The position numbers and the translations under genes were made by a program. Positions 50,028-57,896 of a stretch of 64,000 nt of DNA are shown here, in pieces. Source of the stretch: a virus; the IMG/VR virus record IMGVR_UViG_3300005663_000003, positions 22,672-86,671 of that record; one strand, 5' to 3'. The first letter of the stretch is position 1; the number at the start of each line of letters is the position of its first letter. Under the pieces are notes generated by a model. That model ran no database searches and was not told the origin of the DNA. It was given only the letters and a program-made list of their open reading frames with translations.

Positions 50028-51809
50028 ATGTCCGATCGCTACCACGTCCACACGGGCGACGCTTTGGAATGGCTTCGGACCCTGCCCGCCGGACACGGCG
50101 ACTCGGCGGTGCTCGACCCGCCCAGCGGCATCGGGTTCATGGGCAAGGACTGGGACAGCGACAAGGGCGGCGCCGAGAAGTGGATAGCGTGGCTCCGTGA
50201 CATCCTCGCGGAGCTGCGCCGGGTCCTCAAGCCGGGCGCGCACATCTGCGTGTGGGCGATCCCGAGGACGAGCCACTGGACAGGGATGGCGATCGAGCGC
50301 GCGGGCTTCGATGTCCGCGACTGCCTCACCCACATCTTCGGGAGCGGCTTCCCCAAGAGCCACAACATCTCCAAGGCCCTCGACAAGCTGAAGGAGGACA
50401 ACCGCGAAGAGGTCGACGAGTGGCGCACATGGCTGACGCTCGCCCGCGACCTGGCCGGGATCACGAACAACGACATCGACGCGGCCTTCGGCTTCAACGG
50501 CATGGGCTGTCACTGGACGAGCCACCCGACCCAGCCCAGCATCCCCAAGCTCGACCAGGTCCCCACGCTGCTCGACCTCGTCGGAGTCGAGGAACTCCCC
50601 GAGCGGATGCGCGAGCTGCTCCTGAAGCTGAACGACGAGAAGGGGAAGCCCGGCGATGCTTGGTTCCGTCGCGAGGTCGTCGGGACGAAGCGCGTCAAGA
50701 ACATCCAGGCGGGCGACTTCTACGCCCCCGGCGAGGGCAGCTACCAGCAGCACGACGTTCCCGAGACGGCGCCCGAGACGGACATGGCGAAGGAGTGGGA
50801 GGGGTGGGGCACCGCGCTCAAGCCAGCCGCTGAGTTCTGGTGGCTCGGTCGCGTCCCGCTCGACGACATCATCGCCCGGAACGTGATGCACCACGGGACA
50901 GGCGGCCTCAACGTAGACGGCTGCCGGGTGGCTGGCGACGTCCCCAAAACAGTCCAAGGTCTGAGCACCCGCATCTATGGTGGCGGGAAGGGCCTACGGT
51001 CCGTGGCTCAGGAGTTCACGCCGAACTCGGGCGGGCGCTACCCCCCGAACCTCCTGCTGACTCACGACGAGGGATGCGACGACGACGACTGTGCGCCGTG
51101 GTGCCCCATCAGGATGCTCGACGAGCAGAGCGGCCAGCAGAAGGACGGCGTGGCAGTCAAGCGGAACCTGCCCCCCGAGGGAGCGCGTAACGGGCTCGAC
51201 CTCCAGGTGCCCGCCACGCAGCGCGGACCCGACGAGGGCTACGGCGGTGGCGGCGGCGCGTCCCGCTTCTTCCCCCGCTTCCGCTACCAGGCGAAGCCGA
51301 GCCGGGCGGAGCGGGAGGCCGGGCTCGAAGCCTTCCCCCTCAAGTCGGCGAAGAAGTGGAACGAAGGCGGCATCCAGGGGAGGCGCGACGCGAAAGCCGA
51401 CGCGGCCATCGCCGACGCCGAGGTCCACAGTCAGGGGCTCGACGCCCGAGGGCGCACGCTCATCCGGGCCGACGGATCGAAGACCCTCGTCGACCGCTTC
51501 ATTCCCCAACACCGCGCCAACATCCATACAACTGTGAAACCGATCAAGCTGATGCGCTGGCTCATCCGCTTGGTTACACCACCGGGTGGATTGGTCATCG
51601 ATCCCTTCACAGGGTCGGGAACAACCGGATGTGGCGCCATGCTCGAAGGAGCGAGGTTCGCAGGGTCTGAACAGAACGAGGAGTATGCCCGGATCGCACG
51701 GGCCCGGATCGCACACTGGGCTGGCGAGCAGTATGAGTTGGAGCCGCTGGGAACGGCGGCGCCGCCAGTAAAGCCGACAGCGCCTGACCCTCAGTTGTCG
51801 TTGTTCTGA
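50028..51809 (+). CDS. Beta-class DNA methyltransferase (N6-adenine or N4-cytosine)
   Basis: 593 residues. Motif IV DPPSG (30-34) lies in VLDPPSGIGFMGKDWDSD near the start, and the AdoMet-binding motif DPFTGSGTTG (about 525-534) near the end: the IV-before-I order of the beta class, with the target-recognition region between. DPPS in place of DPPY is a known variant in phages. The last part (GARFAGSEQNEEYARIARAR) is motif I/II. Probably methylates phage DNA to escape host restriction; the sequence specificity cannot be read. Confidence 0.85.
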   Translation: MSDRYHVHTGDALEWLRTLPAGHGDSAVLDPPSGIGFMGKDWDSDKGGAEKWIAWLRDILAELRRVLKPGAHICVWAIPRTSHWTGMAIERAGFDVRDCLTHIFGSGFPKSHNISKALDKLKEDNREEVDEWRTWLTLARDLAGITNNDIDAAFGFNGMGCHWTSHPTQPSIPKLDQVPTLLDLVGVEELPERMRELLLKLNDEKGKPGDAWFRREVVGTKRVKNIQAGDFYAPGEGSYQQHDVPETAPETDMAKEWEGWGTALKPAAEFWWLGRVPLDDIIARNVMHHGTGGLNVDGCRVAGDVPKTVQGLSTRIYGGGKGLRSVAQEFTPNSGGRYPPNLLLTHDEGCDDDDCAPWCPIRMLDEQSGQQKDGVAVKRNLPPEGARNGLDLQVPATQRGPDEGYGGGGGASRFFPRFRYQAKPSRAEREAGLEAFPLKSAKKWNEGGIQGRRDAKADAAIADAEVHSQGLDARGRTLIRADGSKTLVDRFIPQHRANIHTTVKPIKLMRWLIRLVTPPGGLVIDPFTGSGTTGCGAMLEGARFAGSEQNEEYARIARARIAHWAGEQYELEPLGTAAPPVKPTAPDPQLSLF

Positions 51810-51829
51810 TATATGCTCGCCGCAGTCAA

Positions 51830-52252
51830 ATGGGGAAGCGTGGACCAAAGAGCAGCGCGCCGGGTGGCGTCGGCTACGTCACGAAGAAGGGATACCTAAG
51901 GATCCGGCACGAAGGTCGCCTCAGGATGGCGCATGATGTTGCCTGGGAGTTGGCCTACGGTCCGATCCCCGAAGGAATGCAGGTTCACCACAAGAATGAG
52001 AAGAAGCTAGACAACCGCATCAGCAACCTGGAGTTGCTCGACGCCCTCACGCATAAGAGAATCCACAGCGGATGCGAGCTTCGAGATGGTCTCTGGTGGA
52101 AGCCGTGCTCAGTCTGCGAGGAGTTGAAGCCGGTAACCAAGAGGCATTGGTATTTCACGCGCGAAGGGTGGGTGGCCTATGGTAGATGTCGCCCTTGTCA
52201 CATCGCGAAAGTTGTAGAAGCGAAACGGCGTAGGAAGCGCCAAGGGAAATAG
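51830..52252 (+). CDS. HNH endonuclease with zinc-ribbon tail
   Basis: 140 residues. HNH_3-type core: H35 (RMAHDVAWELAYGPIPEGM), H53-H54 (QVHHKNEKKLDN), N62, N66 and H75; the C-terminal part has CSVC and CRPC, a zinc ribbon. It is short, lacks a NUMOD4 module and stands alone between the methyltransferase and a DUF2303-type operon, as a free-standing homing nuclease. No clear ribosome site; a TATATG lies upstream. Confidence 0.85.
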   Translation: MGKRGPKSSAPGGVGYVTKKGYLRIRHEGRLRMAHDVAWELAYGPIPEGMQVHHKNEKKLDNRISNLELLDALTHKRIHSGCELRDGLWWKPCSVCEELKPVTKRHWYFTREGWVAYGRCRPCHIAKVVEAKRRRKRQGK

Positions 52253-52264
52253 GAGAACACGACT

Positions 52265-52681
52265 ATGACGACTCAAGGAAATCAATTCGTTCCGCTCGAC
52301 CTCGGACTCATCGAGGAGGGAGCGTTTCTCGCTTCGGTCAACCGCGCCATCTGCAAGGCCCAGGACGAGCTGGTTCGCCACGTCGAGGCGTGGGGCGAGC
52401 GCGCCGGTAAGGCCAAGGCGGTCATCGACGTGAGCATCGAACTCAAGTGTGAGAACCCGACGCCCGGCGAAGGCTTCTACACCATCACCCCTACGCTGAA
52501 GATCAAGCTCCCGGCGCGTCCGCCGAAGACGACCAGCGCCATGGCTGGCTTCGACAAGGCCCGCGACCAGGCGTGTCTGTTCGTGCGCGAGACGGGCAGC
52601 ACCGAGGGCGACCCGAACCAGATGCATCTCCCGATGGGAGACGCCAAGGAACCGACCGACACCCAAAGGAGTGAAGCCTGA
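52265..52681 (+). CDS. Hypothetical protein paired with DUF2303
   Basis: 138 residues, AGGAG site. A short motif DLGLIEEGAFLASVNRAICK is followed by beta strands (AVIDVSIELKCENPTPGEGF, YTITPTLKIKLPARPP). Proteins of this type commonly sit beside DUF2303 in phage early operons; function unknown. Stop overlaps the next ATG by one base. Confidence 0.5.
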   Translation: MTTQGNQFVPLDLGLIEEGAFLASVNRAICKAQDELVRHVEAWGERAGKAKAVIDVSIELKCENPTPGEGFYTITPTLKIKLPARPPKTTSAMAGFDKARDQACLFVRETGSTEGDPNQMHLPMGDAKEPTDTQRSEA

Positions 52682-53574
52682 TGGAGAACACCAGTCAAGG
52701 GACACAGCAACAGCAGACCCTCGCGGACCTGATCCGCAAGCCACGCGAGGGAATGGAGACATCCTTCGAGGTCGTCGACCATCTCATCGAGGACGCCGAA
52801 GAGGGCACGAGTCCGGGGAGGCGGCTCGTCATCGAGCGGCGCAAGCTCCAGCCCGAGCCACCGACCGAGGCGCCGCGCGCCGAGTCGAACCGGCGGGCGC
52901 ACACGTTCTTCGCGGCCACGGGGTTCATCGCCTACCTCCTCAAGTTCGGCACGAAGAACACCGTCGTCCTGGCGGACCCGGATCAACGGACGGTGCAGGC
53001 GATCATCGACGAGCGGGCCGAGAACGGTCGCGAGGTCGTGACGCTCACGCCGCAGACTCATCCACGGTGGGAGCCGTGGCGGAACATGCTCGGGCAACGC
53101 GTCACCCTCGACGTGTTCCGGCAGCTCATCACCGACAACCGCAAGAGCATCGTGGCTCCCGACGGCAGGGAACTCATCTTCCTGTTCCAGCAGATCAGGA
53201 TGAGCACCGAGGTCCAGCTCCAGAGCGGCGTGGTCAAGGGTGCCAAGGCCGCCGTCAACGGGATCATCATCCGCACCGCCATCACCGGGGCCGGGAAGGA
53301 GTCCGACACGCTGGAGCTTCCCGAGTCCATCAGCGTCAAGACTCCGGTGCTAGTCGACGAGCCCGAGCAGCTCATCGAGATGGATCTGATCCTCGGCGGC
53401 AAGCGCGACGGGACCGAGGTTTACTGTCAGCTTGCGAGCGCTGACCTGAAGGAGGCGGAAATCTTTGCCTTCGATGCGCTCGTCGAGCGACTCCGCAAGG
53501 AGCTGAGCGGCGACGAGTTCACCGTCACTCACGGCAGCTACGCGACGACGACCTGGGATCGGCTTCGCGCATGA
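52681..53574 (+). CDS. DUF2303 (YfdQ-like) protein
   Basis: 297 residues. The sequence follows the DUF2303 plan: SFEVVDHLIEDAEEGTSPGR, HTFFAATGFIAYLLKFG, a TLTPQTHPRWEPWRNMLG block, then FRQLITDNRKSI and a beta-rich C-terminal domain (PVLVDEPEQLIEMDLILGGK). Family members are widespread phage proteins, probably early, of unknown mechanism. Full length. Confidence 0.75.
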   Translation: MENTSQGTQQQQTLADLIRKPREGMETSFEVVDHLIEDAEEGTSPGRRLVIERRKLQPEPPTEAPRAESNRRAHTFFAATGFIAYLLKFGTKNTVVLADPDQRTVQAIIDERAENGREVVTLTPQTHPRWEPWRNMLGQRVTLDVFRQLITDNRKSIVAPDGRELIFLFQQIRMSTEVQLQSGVVKGAKAAVNGIIIRTAITGAGKESDTLELPESISVKTPVLVDEPEQLIEMDLILGGKRDGTEVYCQLASADLKEAEIFAFDALVERLRKELSGDEFTVTHGSYATTTWDRLRA

Positions 53575-53834
53575 CACCCGTGGTCGAGCTGGCGATGAGG
53601 TTTGGGCAGGTCGAGGTCATCCCGGCGGCATGGGCCGAGCCGGGCTGGCCCCGCCTAGTCCCCGACCCTCGTCAGCTCGACCCGACCGCCGTGTTCAGAA
53701 CGGTCATCGTCGTCCACACCGATGACTACCAAAGGGTTGCCAAGCTAGTGGAGATGCAGAAAGGTGAGCGCGGTTCTCGCTTGCCCTCGTCGGGAGGATT
53801 CGGTAGAACCTCGGAAGCCCCGCCAGTGTGTTGA
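53571..53834 (+). CDS. Small hypothetical protein
   Basis: 87 residues, ATGA overlap with DUF2303. A beta-alpha part (VVELAMRFGQVEVIPAAWAE, TVIVVHTDDYQRVAKLVEMQ) is followed by a Gly/Ser/Pro-rich end. Last gene of the early operon, followed by the structured region and terminator. Confidence 0.45.
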   Translation: MTPVVELAMRFGQVEVIPAAWAEPGWPRLVPDPRQLDPTAVFRTVIVVHTDDYQRVAKLVEMQKGERGSRLPSSGGFGRTSEAPPVC

Positions 53835-53840
53835 ACCGAC

Positions 53841-53980
53841 GGCCGCCACGAGCGGCCCGAGGCATGGCGCACGGGGGCCACGCCAGACACGGAAGGCCGT
53901 AACCTGGCCATAGGGTGGCGACACCCGATCCGGCACGACAGCGTGAAGGGAGCCGACTCCTAACGGGGTCGGCTTTCTCC
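53841..53980 (+). terminator. Structured region ending in a rho-independent terminator
   Basis: The terminator proper is a 10-bp stem (AGCCGACTCC 53951-53960, GGGGTCGGCT 53965-53974, one G-T pair, loop TAAC) with TTTCTCC tail. Upstream lie more hairpins: GGCCGC-CACGA-GCGGCC (53841-53857), GGCATGGC/GCCACGCC with one mismatch (about 53861-53884) and GGGTG-GCGA-CACCC with a GNRA tetraloop (53913-53926). These go beyond a simple terminator; a small structured RNA may be released. Confidence 0.65.
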
Positions 53981-54020
53981 GCTCCTTGGACGAGTCAGGG
54001 CCCGCGCGTAAGCTGACCCC

Positions 54021-54413
54021 ATGGACCCAGCGAAGATCGGCGAGGCCCTCGGTCAGGCTCAGGACATCCAGACCGTGCTGGGGATCTTCATCGGTCTGCT
54101 CCTCCTCGCCCTGATGTTCCTGGTCAAGCTCTGGATGGCCGACCGCCTCGGGAACACCGTGAAGCTCGGAGCCCTGGAGCTGGCGCAGGCCGGAGAGCTG
54201 AGCCGCCGCGACGTGGACCTGGCCGCGAAGGAGACCGCATGGGAGCGCGAGCGCGCGGACCATCATCAGTCGCTCCAACTTATCCACGAAGCTCACACCA
54301 CCAAGGTCGAGGAGCTGATGCGGGAGATGCTCTCGCTCGCCATGGGCGTCGAGAAAGCTCTCGACCAGCTCCACCGCCGAGCCCGTCCACCGTCTGACAC
54401 AGGACCCGTCTGA
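54021..54413 (+). CDS. Membrane-anchored coiled-coil protein (i-spanin/holin-accessory candidate)
   Basis: 130 residues. One hydrophobic helix at residues 18-40 (VLGIFIGLLLLALMFLVKLW) is followed by a long charged coiled coil (residues 50-120). This is the architecture of an inner-membrane spanin, though its lipoprotein partner is four genes further on. First gene after the terminator, so separate transcription is expected, but no clear promoter is seen. Confidence 0.5.
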   Translation: MDPAKIGEALGQAQDIQTVLGIFIGLLLLALMFLVKLWMADRLGNTVKLGALELAQAGELSRRDVDLAAKETAWERERADHHQSLQLIHEAHTTKVEELMREMLSLAMGVEKALDQLHRRARPPSDTGPV

Positions 54414-54423
54414 GGAGAAAGCT

Positions 54424-54642
54424 ATGGCCGCGATGCCCGTCCCCGCCCCGAAGCCCTCGACCCTGAGGATGGAGAAGCACCTGCGCGAGACCTTCGAGCG
54501 CGTGAGGGAAAAGCTCGCGACGGTGTCGGGCGACTCCGGTATGATCCGGCTTCACCCGGACCAGACCAAGCGGGCCTGCGAAGCCTACGACGAACACCTG
54601 GACAACGGGCACGCGGACGACGAAGCTGAGCCGGAGGAGTAA
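54424..54642 (+). CDS. Small acidic hypothetical protein
   Basis: 72 residues, GAGGAGAAAG site. Helical (LRMEKHLRETFERVREKLAT), with an acidic C-terminus (HADDEAEPEE). No family recognised. Confidence 0.5.
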   Translation: MAAMPVPAPKPSTLRMEKHLRETFERVREKLATVSGDSGMIRLHPDQTKRACEAYDEHLDNGHADDEAEPEE

Positions 54643-54644
54643 CC

Positions 54645-55079
54645 ATGTTCGAGCTACTCGCAGAAGCAGGCGCGTCCGGCTTCGACTGGGTCGGCGCTGC
54701 CACATTCGTCACAGCCGTCGGCGGTATCATCGTCGCGCTCCTCCAGTTCCTCGGGAAGAAGGACGCGGCGGCCAAGGCCAAGCAGGCGACCGCCGCGCTC
54801 GGGGCGACCATTCGGGGCGTCGAGGTCGCGGCCCGGGAGGGCGACTTCACCGACCTCACCAAACAACTCAAGGAGCAGACCGGCCTAGAGCTGACGCCTC
54901 AACAGCTCAGGCTGATCGCGAGCGGCGCGACGAAGGCGGTCAAGGGTTCCATCAAGGCGACCTCCATGGAACACAGCGTGGCCGACTACCTCGCGGCGAT
55001 CGTCGAGACCCGGACCCAGCGGCTCGAACTCACGCCCGAGCAGAAGAAGAAGCTGGCCGAGGAGGCCGACGCCGAGTGA
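54645..55079 (+). CDS. Membrane protein, holin-like candidate
   Basis: 144 residues, GGAGGAG site. One transmembrane segment near the N-terminus (FVTAVGGIIVALLQFLG, residues 21-37) and a soluble helical part (TPQQLRLIASGATKAVKGSI, TPEQKKKLAEE). Size and topology would suit a class III holin or a lysis regulator; no endolysin gene is nearby in the window. GTGA overlap with the next gene. Confidence 0.45.
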   Translation: MFELLAEAGASGFDWVGAATFVTAVGGIIVALLQFLGKKDAAAKAKQATAALGATIRGVEVAAREGDFTDLTKQLKEQTGLELTPQQLRLIASGATKAVKGSIKATSMEHSVADYLAAIVETRTQRLELTPEQKKKLAEEADAE

Positions 55080-55267
55080 TTCGAGTGACCCACACCTACG
55101 CCATTCTCGACGTGAGCCCCGAGCTATATACCGAGGTCCGCGAGAAGCTGGAGGCCGCTGGTTACCAGCACGCGTTCCACGATCGAGAGGACGGCGGCCC
55201 GGTCATCGACATGCACGGCATCGCGCTGCGCGCCGAAGAACCAACCGAACCGAAGGACACCAAGTGA
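55076..55267 (+). CDS. Small hypothetical protein
   Basis: 63 residues from GTG 55076, GTGA overlaps on both sides. A beta-alpha-beta fold is likely (THTYAILDVSPELYTEVREK, then YQHAFHDREDGGPVIDMHGI). No family recognised. Confidence 0.5.
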   Translation: MIRVTHTYAILDVSPELYTEVREKLEAAGYQHAFHDREDGGPVIDMHGIALRAEEPTEPKDTK

Positions 55268-55548
55268 AGCGACTCATCATCCTCCTGCTCGTCATGCTGA
55301 TGGCAGGCTGTTACGCGGCGCCCCCTGAGGCGCTCGACCTCATCAACGATTCCATCTCCGTCACGGCGGGCCATGCCAAGGACCCTCACGACGAGCTGAG
55401 CCCCCTCGGCCAGTCGGCGTTCGAGGCAGACCACGACGCCTGGCAGAAGGTCAGGTATATGGTCTTCGGTGTCGACGTCGACCCCGAGGTCAAGGCGCGG
55501 ACCGAGGCGAGGGCCGCCGCACACGGTCACCCGGAACCCGGCGAGTGA
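55264..55548 (+). CDS. Lipoprotein, o-spanin candidate
   Basis: 94 residues from GTG 55264. Signal peptide KRLIILLLVMLMAGC with lipobox L-M-A-G-C and lipidated Cys16, then a soluble acidic domain of ~78 residues. Lysis outer-membrane spanins have this size and anchor. The genes nearby encode membrane and coiled-coil proteins. It points to a Gram-negative host, but a lipoprotein of another role (e.g. superinfection exclusion) is possible. Confidence 0.6.
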   Translation: MKRLIILLLVMLMAGCYAAPPEALDLINDSISVTAGHAKDPHDELSPLGQSAFEADHDAWQKVRYMVFGVDVDPEVKARTEARAAAHGHPEPGE

Positions 55549-55793
55549 AGCCCGCACGTCAGGCCGGGCGGACTCTCGCGGAAGCCGTCCGGTCCGTGAA
55601 GCCACAGCGGGCCAAGACGTTCACCGCAGCCAACGGAGAGGAATACGCCGTCGGCCCGAGCGGGTTCATCCCCGCGAGCGCGGAGCGCGCTCGTCGCCAA
55701 CGGATGACCCCGCGCGAGAAGGAGGAGGCGAACAGCCATCGCGGCCTCCTCACCAAGGGCCGCAAACGGTGGCGCAGGAAGTTCGGCGCATGA
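55545..55793 (+). CDS. Basic hypothetical protein
   Basis: 82 residues from GTG 55545. Arg/Lys-rich with TFTAANGEEYAVGPSGFIPA in the centre and a very basic end (GLLTKGRKRWRRKFGA). 4-nt overlaps with both neighbours. May bind nucleic acid; unknown. Confidence 0.45.
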   Translation: MKPARQAGRTLAEAVRSVKPQRAKTFTAANGEEYAVGPSGFIPASAERARRQRMTPREKEEANSHRGLLTKGRKRWRRKFGA

Positions 55794-56092
55794 GGGCGAA
55801 GACCGCCAAGCTCATCGCAGCCTGCGGGAAAGCCCTGCCGGGCGAGACGGAGGAGAGCCTACTGAGGCAGTGGCGCCGGGCGAGCACGCGCGAGCGCGGC
55901 CAGCTCCGGGCCCGCTGGACCCACCAGGTCAAGACCTTCGCAGCGCGGTCGAGGAAGATGAAGGCGGATCGCGCGGAAGCGAAAGCACAGGGCAAGGTCC
56001 ACGTCCCGGGGTTCGGCGCCGTGGCCCCGCCACCAGGCTCGACGGTCGAGCAGTTCGAGAAACAAGTGAAGAACATGAGGAGGAAGAAGTGA
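55790..56092 (+). CDS. Basic helical hypothetical protein
   Basis: 100 residues from ATG 55790 (ATGA overlap). Helical (ESLLRQWRRASTRERGQLRA), with a KVHVPGFGAVAPPPGSTVEQ loop and Lys/Arg-rich end. No family recognised. GTGA overlap with the following gene. Confidence 0.45.
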   Translation: MRAKTAKLIAACGKALPGETEESLLRQWRRASTRERGQLRARWTHQVKTFAARSRKMKADRAEAKAQGKVHVPGFGAVAPPPGSTVEQFEKQVKNMRRKK

Positions 56093-56556
56093 GCGAGCTA
56101 CTCGACGCCCTGCACAAAGCGGGCGACAAGGTCATCGACGGCAAGGCCCCCGAGCTGATCGCCGACCTGCTGGTCGACGGTGAGGCGCTGGCCGAGAAAC
56201 ACCTGACCGGTGACCTCGAACCACTACGCGGCCCGGCCCTCGACGCCATCGAAGTCCTCAAGGACGACAAGGTGGTGAGCGCGGTGGCGAGTCTGACGAA
56301 GGCGGGATTCGCCCGCGTCATCGGACTGTTCGAGAGCGGCGACAAGCACGGAGCGAGGCGCGTTTACATGGCGACCGAGGCCACCGCGCAAGAGCGTATC
56401 GACTTCCAGAACGCGAGCGGCGATGCTGCCGTGCTCCTGTTCGACAAGCGAGCGCGCGAATGGGAGGCCCTCGTCGAAGCGTTCACCCGCATCGGGAAGA
56501 TCGCCCTCAAGGCACTCGGCGCCGTGGTGCTCGGGCTCATCGGAGTCAAGCTCTAA
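56089..56556 (+). CDS. Hypothetical protein with C-terminal membrane helix
   Basis: 155 residues from GTG 56089. Mostly alpha-helical; the last 20 residues (IALKALGAVVLGLIGVKL) are hydrophobic and could be a tail anchor. Last gene before a strong terminator. It may belong to the lysis-type cluster or be an inner-membrane structural protein. Confidence 0.45.
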   Translation: MSELLDALHKAGDKVIDGKAPELIADLLVDGEALAEKHLTGDLEPLRGPALDAIEVLKDDKVVSAVASLTKAGFARVIGLFESGDKHGARRVYMATEATAQERIDFQNASGDAAVLLFDKRAREWEALVEAFTRIGKIALKALGAVVLGLIGVKL

Positions 56557-56585
56557 ACCAGATTCGTGTGTGTGTTTTCCGGTGG

Positions 56586-56624
56586 AGGCCCGGCCAGCTC
56601 GTCGCTGGATCGGGCCTTCGCTTT
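56586..56624 (+). terminator. Rho-independent terminator
   Basis: Bipartite stem: AGGCCCG (56586-56592) with CGGGCCT (56611-56617) and an inner CCAGC/GCTGG (56594-56598/56604-56608), followed by TTCGCTTT. It ends the lysis-type cluster. Directly after it a -10-like TATGTT (about 56639) probably starts the next transcript. Confidence 0.7.
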
Positions 56625-56688
56625 GTCGTCGCGCCTTGTTATGTTAGCCGTGTTGACACGGATAGCACCAAGCCGAACAGGAGACAAC

Positions 56689-56925
56689 ATGCCCCGCTTC
56701 TTCGTGGTCCACGGATACTCAAGCCCCGATAACTACGCGAAGAACGGCGGCCCCGTTCTGGAGATCACCGAGGCCGAGACGCCATCGATGGTCGCGAACC
56801 TGAGGTTCGAACACGAGCAGTGCATCAGCCATCGCGAGGCGAACCAGGGAGTCTTCCGAGTCTTCGAGCGCGAGCGGTTCATGGTCGAGAAGGAGCGCGT
56901 GACCGAGTGGGAGCTGAAGGCTTGA
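56689..56925 (+). CDS. Small hypothetical protein
   Basis: 78 residues from ATG 56689 (AGGAGACAAC upstream; the frame open from 56566 begins inside the terminator). MPRFFVVHGYSSPDNYAKNG starts a beta-alpha fold; FRVFERERFMVEKERVTEWE is the last strand-helix. No family recognised. Probable first gene of the operon from ~56640. Confidence 0.5.
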   Translation: MPRFFVVHGYSSPDNYAKNGGPVLEITEAETPSMVANLRFEHEQCISHREANQGVFRVFERERFMVEKERVTEWELKA

Positions 56926-57317
56926 CCCGACTACGCGACGACGAACTAGAGCGACTCGCGGTCAGCCGACAGCGGCGCATCAGTTCGATGGCGACCGAGC
57001 TGCTCCAGGCTCGCGAGCGCGGACTGATGCCCACGGTCGACCTCGCCACCGAGCTACTAGTGAACCGCATCCCCGTCGAGATGAAGGACGGCACCTACGT
57101 CGCCATCCCCGAGGCGGCCCTCCACGTCTGCGCGTGGACTCCCGAGGAAGGCGGAAAGGGGAAGACGACGCAGGTGCATCTTCAGTTCGAGGCGGGCGAG
57201 GGCGTGAGCTTCGTCCACCGGATGAAGAGTGGGCCCGCCGTCGATCAGCTCATCATCCTGCTAGCCGAATACAGGGCCGAGGTCTGGCCTCAATACAGGG
57301 GAGTCAGAGTCAGGTGA
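56922..57317 (+). CDS. Hypothetical protein
   Basis: 131 residues from TTG 56922, chosen because it overlaps the previous stop as TTGA, the same style as the many ATGA and GTGA joints here. Helical N-terminus (RDDELERLAVSRQRRISSMA) and a beta C-terminal part (TQVHLQFEAGEGVSFVHRMK). Convergent with the minus-strand gene, 2 nt apart. Confidence 0.5.
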   Translation: MTRLRDDELERLAVSRQRRISSMATELLQARERGLMPTVDLATELLVNRIPVEMKDGTYVAIPEAALHVCAWTPEEGGKGKTTQVHLQFEAGEGVSFVHRMKSGPAVDQLIILLAEYRAEVWPQYRGVRVR

Positions 57318-57319
57318 TG

Positions 57320-57685
57320 CTAGGCTTGACGAGCCCGGCCCGCACTGCTCTGCCAGGCGTCCATCGTCTCTGGGTGGTCCACGATCAGAGACCGCGTCGA
57401 CCCGAGGGTGGCATCGCCACGAACCGGCGTCACCGAGATGATCAGGCGCTGCTTGCCAGGCGCGAGCGTATCGATGACCGGGACGATGCTGATGGTGTAG
57501 AGGTCTTGGACATCGACGCCACCGCTTTCGTCGGCGTCGGCCAGGACGGTGATGGCAGCCTCGCCGTCCGCCCCAACCGCGAGCGGCGCCTCAGCCGTCG
57601 GCGTCTCGGCGCCCGTGAAGGTCAGGGCGATGGGGGTATCGTTGATGGTGATGACCTTCTCGCGGTCGTAGTTCTTGTCGCCCAT
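57320..57685 (-). CDS. Hypothetical protein on minus strand
   Basis: 121 residues with a strong minus-strand ribosome site (GAGGAGAAG, 5 nt from ATG). Beta-rich (REKVITINDTPIALTFTGAE, then ITVLADADESGGVDVQDLYT and QRLIISVTPVRGDATLG), like a small Ig-type or decoration domain. A possible -10 (TATGCT on the minus strand near 57718) suggests its own promoter. Its reverse orientation within a plus-strand genome marks it as a possible moron-type insertion. Confidence 0.6.
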   Translation of the reverse strand: MGDKNYDREKVITINDTPIALTFTGAETPTAEAPLAVGADGEAAITVLADADESGGVDVQDLYTISIVPVIDTLAPGKQRLIISVTPVRGDATLGSTRSLIVDHPETMDAWQSSAGRARQA

Positions 57686-57758
57686 GGCTTCTCCTCAGGG
57701 GGTTGGTTCTCCACAGAGCATACGACCTGGGGGAGACTTGGGCGACCAGTGAGGCGTT

Positions 57759-57896
57759 GTGGCTGATCTGTTCCCCGACATCGAGATGACCCGGTCGGCA
57801 GAGTTCAGCCCATGTGGGGTCTACCGATACAGCCTCACCCGCGTCTGGGACGTGGAGCTGGAGTTCCAGGAGCGGCACAAGGAGTGCAAGGCATGA
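57759..57896 (+). CDS. DUF1643-like miniprotein or truncated DUF1643 remnant
   Basis: 45 residues from GTG 57759. MTRSAEFSPCGVYRYSLTRV followed by W matches the start of DUF1643 ('FSPcGxYRYsLtRxW'), which is normally about 150 residues, but here the frame ends 14 residues later. The stop overlaps the next gene by ATGA, so the short version may still be translated. A decayed or miniaturised DUF1643 gene. Confidence 0.5.
   Translation: MADLFPDIEMTRSAEFSPCGVYRYSLTRVWDVELEFQERHKECKA

Noticed and set aside
49500-50957. 485-codon minus-strand frame
   Set aside because: Opposite the DNA methyltransferase, which shows motifs IV and I. No ribosome site for the minus frame.
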